From positions 1-28,937 of the IMG/VR virus record IMGVR_UViG_3300032046_002276: 28,937 bases of DNA. One strand, 5' to 3'. This stretch comes from a virus. Position numbers and translations under genes: made by a program. Of the stretch, positions 23,801 to 28,937 are shown piece by piece. The first letter of the stretch is position 1. Each line of letters opens with the position of its first letter. Under the pieces are notes generated by a model that was not told the DNA's origin, searched no databases, and saw only the letters and a list, made by a program, of their open reading frames with translations.

Positions 23801-25031
23801 TGGTGGTCTTATGAATGCCAGTCTGAAGAAAGGTGAGATTGCCTATCATGGTTTTAGAACTTTGGTAGAGTTGAAATATAGTGGCGATATATACTGCTCA
23901 GGCTTCTTTGGGTCAAGTGGCGATAGCGACGTTACAGTAAGAGACCTAATCGACAAGATTAGTCGTCTATGTGGAGCGTCTGCTCAGTTCTCAGGAGACA
24001 CACTCCAGGATACGATTGTGCTTAGTTCGGGCTCTCCAGCAACACTAGACACGGACAATCTAGCTGAGGGATTTGACATCCACTTTGTTATAGACCCAAT
24101 GACCAATGGAGACTATGTACAGATCCAAAGCGATACACAGATACGTGGCTCCTCATCCACCACCAGTAGCATCAAGATATTATCTTCTGGTTCTGGATCA
24201 TATAGATTGAATTTCATGGCTGGCTCAACGGTAATAGATGCCTATAAATTCTCTTTGCCAGATCTTGCACATAGAACGAGGGTTCTGTACCACGACAACT
24301 TTGCTACTATCTACATGGATGATAAGTGGATTTATACATTCGGAATTTCAGGCGTGAAAGATCCCGATGATCCAATTCATGATATTCCTGGTATTGCCTA
24401 TTCTGACGTAATGGGTGTCAGGATACTTACTAACCACAATGGTTTGCACCTGCATGATGTTAGGGTAACAGAGTTATTTGACTGGCGTGAGGCAGTTTAC
24501 ATTGATCTGGATACAGATGGCATGGGTGCTATCTCAAGTGTAATTCAGCAACGTCCTATTGAGATTATTGTCAAGGCCAATGGTGCAGTCAACTATGCCT
24601 ACGATCCTATACGTCAAACAGTTGTGCAGGTGCCAAGTAATGTCCGAGAGCATACCTGGACAGAAGCGTTTCCAAAAGGTTCGGCTTCTGATGCTATTGT
24701 GTATTATGTGGATGCCAAGACAGTACAGGATGCGGAATATGCCAAGAGATTTGGTCTTAGCACCAAAGTATTTCGTATGCCGGATTTATGGACTGGCGCT
24801 GTCAAAGCTGCAAAGATTGCCATGCGTAGGATGCTTGAACAGTATCGAATGCATACCCTCAACATCAGACCGGATGTTCGTCTGGAGGTTGGGGATATCC
24901 TATCTGTGAGTTACGAGGCCAGCGGTACTAAAACTCAATGGAGTGTAGACATTGTTGCTGAGCAGGTTAGTACTACGCATAACGCAGATCTAACGAATAT
25001 GAGGGTAATAGGTAGAGAGATAATCTTGTGA
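20808..25031 (+). CDS. Large tail hub / tail tip protein with lectin-like inserts
   Basis: The product has 1407 residues. I choose ATG 20808, which overlaps the previous stop and has AGGTG upstream; an in-frame ATG at 20772 would extend into the distal tail gene. The C-terminal ~240 residues (IEIIVKANGAVNYAYDPIRQ to VEVGDILSVSY and the closing strands) resemble the barrel and closing domains of gp27-like or Gp37-like hub proteins. Two beta-sandwich regions, about residues 665-840 and 1060-1225, look concanavalin-like; the second contains ATIYMDDKWIYTFGI, a pattern common in LamG-type folds. They may bind host glycans. The protein carries five SGSG/SGSP motifs. No peptidase or hydrolase motif was seen. 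The role as tail tip or baseplate hub is from position, size and the C-terminus. Confidence 0.7.
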   Translation: MRTVSNEAITAIETPRSYKMSIDATLEKSLVFFDSIMENHAAISGSPSWQDTPTLEEFGVPTSGSPGISCWINDGGTLKYQIVGDSSLISTGKSIAGKPGIYGSKIFFVETSGSSGNLNRYDIDWSAVVAKSASPLSSPETLAACTATWPMVSAVAEDGCVLFYTGASIIGGIKAVYYVKSGSWIANSTPYRFMSPSAMKYSPVRTERSLMTYVTALKFNDDVYAYVSNCGTGGVDGICWDHDTLTWGNIFIAVPADINSNLSEFRVTNSYTSGTSAFIVGQFLRRNEAEGYVPYTLVCRSTDGRNYSMGHLSMVSNLGWRFMVRVHENILWANCGNRVSYKETTYYYSGTSGSGPGAITIPDTSIKNFTDDGLQQASIDLKAGDEYYMNHPNMKAGSRMQLRMGIKTSNGMEMVPWGSYIVDGFDGGVQDGNRRITPRLVSESDWNLAGMSSPYYTEMISKSSLVDPMTDYTYMYPAENSGMVDKNFSIDFWDAQTWHGVDGTYEPDPDNINLKGGITWVRSPDAGSHGYAVRSRDLADMFGEYPIILNPELYISVWCWDYQILAQEPEDIYIYLVCEDQNTGEEYEVNPDPSSDFNYTTHMAQYDEPLIQSYLSLVPGDKLKYIAVGWGTIASTIFNIARVDIFGSIKVLHRDTNPWIVDKGRGFKLPGSGHPYIMFARKPYNAFNFIIGATFSSSADFNIGGTPDDEGNYPIGFGLVGLALDGSNYILGRYSMRDRLQIVQSVDRSETILAEVDYYAPEDTVSLMFQHQDGHFELCVLEGGIWEKKLEYDWISTTDPLIPWMFPGDIQAMHVGIYGTVVVPHFYTVGYDPGGGEETTNACAIPCTADVPLERPQPEEDGYFLEDFPASGTVVIEGNEYSYNVVNLAAPTGGKIHGPYQFRQNGDGSQGHYAPPYGTGQPGLECLDYNPNVADGYGTGLLVALDDGGVYVCTGTLQEVWITTGGVKTGIIGRTRYYGSGSMIGTSFHDLSNRVYLTGGLMNASLKKGEIAYHGFRTLVELKYSGDIYCSGFFGSSGDSDVTVRDLIDKISRLCGASAQFSGDTLQDTIVLSSGSPATLDTDNLAEGFDIHFVIDPMTNGDYVQIQSDTQIRGSSSTTSSIKILSSGSGSYRLNFMAGSTVIDAYKFSLPDLAHRTRVLYHDNFATIYMDDKWIYTFGISGVKDPDDPIHDIPGIAYSDVMGVRILTNHNGLHLHDVRVTELFDWREAVYIDLDTDGMGAISSVIQQRPIEIIVKANGAVNYAYDPIRQTVVQVPSNVREHTWTEAFPKGSASDAIVYYVDAKTVQDAEYAKRFGLSTKVFRMPDLWTGAVKAAKIAMRRMLEQYRMHTLNIRPDVRLEVGDILSVSYEASGTKTQWSVDIVAEQVSTTHNADLTNMRVIGREIIL

Positions 25032-26674
25032 AGCTAAAGCCTAGATCACGCAGTATCATGCAGACAGCCAACTGGACGCCAGCCACTGTGCTAGATATCA
25101 ATGGCCCCAGGGTGACTGTTCGTCTTTCTTCGACTGCTACGATCTTGCGTAATCTTGATGTGACTGGAGAAACTCCAACTGTTGGAGCCGATGTATATGT
25201 CGATCTAACCGCAAAAACTCCTAGGGTAATAGCTTTTGCTACTGGTTTTCCAAAGCCACTTACTGGTACAGAAAAGGCATATCGCAATGTAAGTAGGGCT
25301 GGAAATGTTAGGTCGGCCTCGTCCATGATGTACTTCAATCCTCCTACTATGCTTACAGGTATCATTGTTGATAATGGTCCGTCCTACGAGCCACAGACCT
25401 TTCCTTGTAGTGATGCTGGATTTACTTCTGCTTTAGCTGCCTCCAACGTTGGAGGAGTTATCTATATTCCTGGTGGTACCTATACTCAAAGTTGGTCAAT
25501 CTATCCTGGGCGAACATTGGTGGGGATGTCTCCTGGTAGCGTGATATTTACAGGAACGCTGTCTGCTGGATCTGGCTGTGTTCTTGAGAGCATCTACATC
25601 AACCATACCTACGGAGGAAGTAGCAATATTGTCGGTCTTTACTATAATGGCGAAGTAATCCTCAAGAACTGCGATATTAGAGTAACCAGAACATCTGGAG
25701 TTGGCTACACAACACCTGCCAAAGCAGGTTCGATTGACAGTGTTTTGATTGCTCGTGAATGTGGTTTCTATTCTAATGGTGATGGGGTATGGGGTAATCA
25801 TACAGGATCATTCTCTGGAAGACCTCTATGGGTTGAGCGAGATGTTGGTGGGGTGTACGATGCTGGTCGTAGTTGGCTATTCGGAAATTGTATTCCGAAT
25901 GTTTTACATCCTGATCCTGGATATGGAAAGTTCTGGACGATGGAGCCAAAAGGACTTGGCTTTGAAAGCTGGCATGCCACTTCGGATGGCAGTAGGTGCT
26001 CTTGGTATCAACCAGATCGAAGTGGAATTGATTATATGTATTGGGTTTCTATTTCAGGCGCTCAAGAAATATATGAATGGCGGATTGTAGGACTACGTAA
26101 TGTTAGTGGTCAAATTCTTTGGTGGGAGCTAATGTATAAGAATTACTCTGTTGCCGCCAGTAAAATGACCTATTTTGGTGAGTGGTACTATCCTAACTTA
26201 GCACTACATGGTCATCCATTGTGGACCCATGTCAACAAGCCAACAGCCGTGGTTGTCCAGCCGGGTCAGAGCTTTTCCTATGAATATATAGGGATGCAGA
26301 AGTCAATCTATGGTCCTGCTAATGTAGGTTATCTTCAATGGACCGAATATATCCAAAGTAGCCATATTGATATAGCAAGCGTTTGGGCTCACATTAGGGA
26401 TAGCGAAGGTCAGGATTGGCAGGGAATTATCTGGACTGATGGATTGGATGCCAATGGCAATCCAACTGAAGAAGACGATTGGGATAAGTCTAATATTAGA
26501 ACCGAGATGTATTTCTACAATTGTATCTTTGGGATTACTGGTGGTCATCCTGCACTTAGAGTAGGCAGTGGTTCTATAGCCTATTTGATGAACTGTGAGA
26601 TCCCAACCTGGGAAGGTAATGTTCAGTTTCTTCCTGGAGACCAATCGGCATATGAAGGATGGGAGCATGTCTAG
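25028..26674 (+). CDS. Tail spike or fibre with N-terminal adaptor and beta-helix
   Basis: The 548-residue product starts at GTG 25028, which overlaps the hub stop (GTGA). An ATG at 25058 is an alternative. Residues about 10-75 form a small barrel module (ATVLDINGPRVTVRLSS; VGADVYVDLTAKTPRVIAF) that is also present in the gene at 27698. Next comes a pectate-lyase-like region with short beta-helix turns (GGVIYIPGGTYTQSWSIYPG, CVLESIYINHTYGG, GEVILKNCDIRVTR), followed by a jelly-roll-like, Trp-rich domain and another beta-helix turn (LRVGSGSIAYLMNCEIP). It ends after FLPGDQSAYEGW, where its relative at 27698 continues into a C-terminal module. It is a probable receptor-binding or glycan-degrading spike; I cannot identify catalytic residues. 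Confidence 0.7.
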   Translation: MKLKPRSRSIMQTANWTPATVLDINGPRVTVRLSSTATILRNLDVTGETPTVGADVYVDLTAKTPRVIAFATGFPKPLTGTEKAYRNVSRAGNVRSASSMMYFNPPTMLTGIIVDNGPSYEPQTFPCSDAGFTSALAASNVGGVIYIPGGTYTQSWSIYPGRTLVGMSPGSVIFTGTLSAGSGCVLESIYINHTYGGSSNIVGLYYNGEVILKNCDIRVTRTSGVGYTTPAKAGSIDSVLIARECGFYSNGDGVWGNHTGSFSGRPLWVERDVGGVYDAGRSWLFGNCIPNVLHPDPGYGKFWTMEPKGLGFESWHATSDGSRCSWYQPDRSGIDYMYWVSISGAQEIYEWRIVGLRNVSGQILWWELMYKNYSVAASKMTYFGEWYYPNLALHGHPLWTHVNKPTAVVVQPGQSFSYEYIGMQKSIYGPANVGYLQWTEYIQSSHIDIASVWAHIRDSEGQDWQGIIWTDGLDANGNPTEEDDWDKSNIRTEMYFYNCIFGITGGHPALRVGSGSIAYLMNCEIPTWEGNVQFLPGDQSAYEGWEHV

Positions 26675-27701
26675 TCATCACTTGCCTGTTGCTCCTCCTG
26701 GTGCAGTACCTATGTGGAATGGATCGGCCTGGATATGGACATCTCCATACGCTTTAGGCTATACATCTCTCATGGAGTTTGGAGACCATCTTTATGATGA
26801 GGCTAACTTTATAAGAAATCTCGACTTCACAAGTGGATCTTTAGCTCTGGCTAGAGACATGTTTGGACCAACCGATGTTTACAGAACTAAATATGGTCAA
26901 GGTAATTATGGATCAAAGTGTGTTCTTAGAATAGATACCCCGATACTTGTCACATATGTAGAGGCCAGACATGCAGATGAGCTTATTATATGTGGTGAAA
27001 GCCAGACTGGAGCCAAGTTTATTCATTTATATGGTCCACGCGGTAGCACAGGGCAGTCTAGCGAGTGGACAAGTGGATCTCCATTTGTAAAAATACCATA
27101 TAGTGCTGAGCTAGTAGTATTATCAGATACCGATGGCCCATTGTATTATAGTGATCCATCATGTGTAAGCTGGAGATGCTTATCGTATGCATATGGAAAC
27201 AATCCAGAATATCTTGCATGGTATCTAACCTATAACAAAGTTACCTGGACACAGTTTACTGGTGGTCAGTCCAACATGTATATGCACTATTGTGCATTTT
27301 CCGGCTATAGAATATCAAAGCCACTATCTCTCAAAGATCTAGGCTCAAATACAGATGGAGTAAGGATTTCCTGGATAGGGATAGGCAATATAACGTTCGA
27401 TATCCGTATTTCCTATAATGGAGGAACGACATTTCCTGCTCAAGTAACAGGATTACAGAATGGAGATATGATCCCTGGTTTGTATATAGGTCAGGATCTA
27501 ACTGATGTCGTAGTTGTTACACAGGCGAATATGACAGCGGAAGAGGGAAACTGTGTGTTACCTGCACTTTATTCTTATCAGCTTGAAGTCTCAAAGTACC
27601 ATTCTGATAAACATGGCGATGATGCTATTGACCAGCTATATGCTATTAGTTCTGGTTCCCCGGCAGTTGCATTGCCTGGGATGATATGGGTAACACCATG
27701 A
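26667..27701 (+). CDS. Tail fibre or spike subunit
   Basis: The 344-residue product starts at ATG 26667, overlapping the previous stop, behind AAGGATGGGAG; an upstream in-frame start at 26595 would lie inside the preceding gene. It begins MSSHHLPVAPPGAVPMWNG and then SAWIW, the kind of short linker found in fibre proteins before a trimerising part. The centre is beta-rich and aromatic. The C-terminal ~35 residues (HGDDAIDQL, then SSGSPAVALPGMIWVTP) match the C-terminus of the gene at 27698 (HGSGAADEL, then ASGSPSKVFPGKLWLQT). It has two TSGS motifs. A role as a fibre partner of the preceding spike is likely from coupling and shared modules. No enzymatic motif is visible. Confidence 0.68.
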   Translation: MSSHHLPVAPPGAVPMWNGSAWIWTSPYALGYTSLMEFGDHLYDEANFIRNLDFTSGSLALARDMFGPTDVYRTKYGQGNYGSKCVLRIDTPILVTYVEARHADELIICGESQTGAKFIHLYGPRGSTGQSSEWTSGSPFVKIPYSAELVVLSDTDGPLYYSDPSCVSWRCLSYAYGNNPEYLAWYLTYNKVTWTQFTGGQSNMYMHYCAFSGYRISKPLSLKDLGSNTDGVRISWIGIGNITFDIRISYNGGTTFPAQVTGLQNGDMIPGLYIGQDLTDVVVVTQANMTAEEGNCVLPALYSYQLEVSKYHSDKHGDDAIDQLYAISSGSPAVALPGMIWVTP

Positions 27702-28849
27702 GCAGACTGAACCGTGGGCTACGTAGTACTGTCAAGGAAGGCACTCTCTTTGATGCTATTCTTGTAGATCACGGTGGTGGTCGTGGGTCTGCTAGGCTAT
27801 CGAACAATGGTGCTATCTACACTAATCTGGCGATGGTGGGAGACGATAGCGATATTGAGAATGGCGATCCCTGTTGGGTTGACTTCAGCACAAGTACACC
27901 TTTTATTATTCTTGAAAAGTATCAGGAGACAGTATATGTACCTCCGAAGAAAGCGTTACCATCACGTGCTGGCCTGGGAGCCACCGCAATATCAGGAAGT
28001 CCAACATCAGGAAGCACAGGAACTGGAGACTACGGTATCATCCTATATGGATCAGGAGTTGTCAAGTCCAGTTATACAGCAAGTGGAAGTGGATTTGACC
28101 AAGCAACTGCTGCCGCAATAGCAGGAGATGTGATTTTCCTGCCAGTATGTGCAATCGATGGGGCTCATACATTGCCTATTGGCGTGATGCTGATGGGTCT
28201 GTCTCGTTATGGATCTGTTATAACGGGTCCAATGACATTCGCTGGTAACAATTATATTGAGACCCTGTCTGTATCTGGATCAGGTACATCTGGTTCGGGT
28301 CCGACATCTCATATGGTAAATATCAATGGAGACTGTACCTTTAGAAGCGTGAATATTTCACAGAGGGCGCTAAAGGAAGCTATATGGATGACAGGTGGAT
28401 ATAGTCTTTTTAGAGAGTGTCATATCGAAGCGATTGGGACGTGCGTAGGAGGCACGTCTGGCTCAGGTCACTTCTTTACAACTGACTTTGCTTGTGATAC
28501 CGATATTGATGCTACGAATTTATATGTAACTGCCTATGGGGTGTCATTCAACAAAGTTATTGGTACAATTCACTATCTAGAAGGAGACCGTTCTACTTAT
28601 GAAATCTCCGGTCACCACGCCAGCGACATTGATGACGAAACCTACGTATACCATGCGCCACACCCAACAAGCGGTTCTGGACAGACGCTCGTTTCGAGTG
28701 GGAGTGGATGGAACGCAGAATACCTGTCGCAGCCCGATTATTCTAACCACGCAGCAAATCATGGTAGTGGTGCCGCAGACGAGTTGGTTCACGTTGCGTC
28801 TGGATCACCCTCAAAGGTCTTTCCAGGTAAACTTTGGTTGCAAACCTAA
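27698..28849 (+). CDS. Tail spike or fibre, paralogue of the 25028 and 26667 products
   Basis: The 383-residue product starts at ATG 27698 (ATGA overlap with the previous stop), preferred over ATG 27686. Its N-terminal module (ILVDHGGGRGSARLS; NLAMVGDD; WVDFSTSTPFIIL) corresponds to that of the spike at 25028. A beta-helix region follows (GDVIFLPVCAIDGAHTLPIG, CTFRSVNISQRAL, YSLFRECHIEAIG), ending with YLEGDRSTYEISGHH, equivalent to the end of that spike. Its C-terminal module HGSGAADEL...SGSP...PGKLW is shared with the 26667 product. Thus it combines in one chain what the neighbouring pair carries in two. It contains eight SGSG/SGSP motifs and four TSGS, the densest in the window. Confidence 0.7.
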   Translation: MSRLNRGLRSTVKEGTLFDAILVDHGGGRGSARLSNNGAIYTNLAMVGDDSDIENGDPCWVDFSTSTPFIILEKYQETVYVPPKKALPSRAGLGATAISGSPTSGSTGTGDYGIILYGSGVVKSSYTASGSGFDQATAAAIAGDVIFLPVCAIDGAHTLPIGVMLMGLSRYGSVITGPMTFAGNNYIETLSVSGSGTSGSGPTSHMVNINGDCTFRSVNISQRALKEAIWMTGGYSLFRECHIEAIGTCVGGTSGSGHFFTTDFACDTDIDATNLYVTAYGVSFNKVIGTIHYLEGDRSTYEISGHHASDIDDETYVYHAPHPTSGSGQTLVSSGSGWNAEYLSQPDYSNHAANHGSGAADELVHVASGSPSKVFPGKLWLQT

Positions 28850-28860
28850 GGAGATATGAG

Positions 28861-28937
28861 ATGATATCAGTAATTTCGCCAGTCCACAAATCAGCAGAAC
28901 AGTACTTGCCAGCAACTTGGGATAGTCTGAGGGCTCA
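28861..28937 (+). CDS. Family 2 glycosyltransferase, N-terminus only
   Basis: An ATG at 28861 follows a good ribosome-binding site (AAGGAG at 28847-28852) only 11 bases after the fibre stop. The 25 visible residues, ISVISPVHKSAEQYL and then PATWDSLRA, match the start of GT-A fold family-2 glycosyltransferases: a first strand I.VI.P, a loop, then a helix ..L..TW.SL.. that leads to the nucleotide-sugar site. The DxD motif and everything else lie beyond the window edge. Its place in the tail operon suggests it may modify virion proteins, possibly at the TSGS motifs, but it could also modify the host envelope or the DNA. Confidence 0.72.
   Translation, partial: MISVISPVHKSAEQYLPATWDSLRA

Noticed and set aside
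1-28937. CRISPR arrays, tRNA genes, insertion sequences, integrase or att sites
   Set aside because: I looked for spaced palindromic repeats, cloverleaf-like segments and transposase or recombinase motifs and saw none.

Overview
This window is the structural (virion morphogenesis) half of a tailed double-stranded DNA phage genome, or of a prophage or metagenomic contig derived from one. The order is canonical: large terminase, portal, scaffold, major capsid protein, head-tail connectors, tail tube, frameshifted tail chaperones, giant tape measure, distal tail and hub, receptor-binding spikes or fibres. A dedicated tail-tube gene and tape measure with no visible sheath gene point to a long non-contractile (siphovirus-like) tail. 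Shine-Dalgarno sites (AGGAG type), ATGA and TGATG stop-start overlaps and standard code indicate a bacterial host. I cannot name the host. No integrase, lysis, replication or tRNA gene is visible.

Layout. Bases 1-358 hold the start of a leftward cluster of very small genes, at least two encoding single-span membrane peptides. Bases 359-963 are a divergent non-coding region with short direct repeats at about 20-21 bp spacing, a perfect 13+2+13 palindrome and a TATAAT box just before the first rightward gene. From 964 onward everything reads rightward. Two small unknown genes overlap into the large terminase (1472-3100). A strong hairpin with a T8 tract (3219-3258) follows, abutting the ribosome-binding site of the portal (3268-4863). 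Next come scaffold (4876-5568), major capsid (5586-6965), two connector genes (6977-8151), tail tube (8162-9550), a chaperone pair joined by a predicted -1 frameshift (9635-10386), a 3329-residue tape measure (10400-20389), a distal tail protein (20386-20808), a 1407-residue tail hub (20808-25031), three modular spike or fibre genes (25028-28849), and the first 25 residues of a family-2 glycosyltransferase cut by the right edge.

The most unusual object is the tape measure gene. Its C-terminal 1400 residues look like an ordinary tape measure: coiled coils, hydrophobic spans and the typical C-terminal GG...VGE.G.E.F.P..SG.IIP signature. Its first ~1900 residues do not. They carry, in the order expected for a single-chain two-barrel RNA polymerase, a beta-like segment (GFGYE; LRPGGMIRAG; a lysine-rich GVIG segment) and then a beta-prime-like segment (RQPILSR followed by the metal-binding-type motif GDWDRD). 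A PD-(D/E)XK nuclease-like motif (NPDFF, then TEVKST) and a Gly/Ala/Pro-rich linker follow. I propose that this phage packages an RNA polymerase and a nuclease inside its tail as part of the tape measure and delivers them at ejection.

A second unexplained pattern is the tetrapeptide TSGS, usually followed by G or P. It occurs 15 times in seven capsid, connector, tube, tail-tip and fibre proteins, spelled with many different codons, and I found none in terminase, portal, scaffold or tape measure. With a glycosyltransferase gene directly after the fibres, these may be surface glycosylation or other modification sites.
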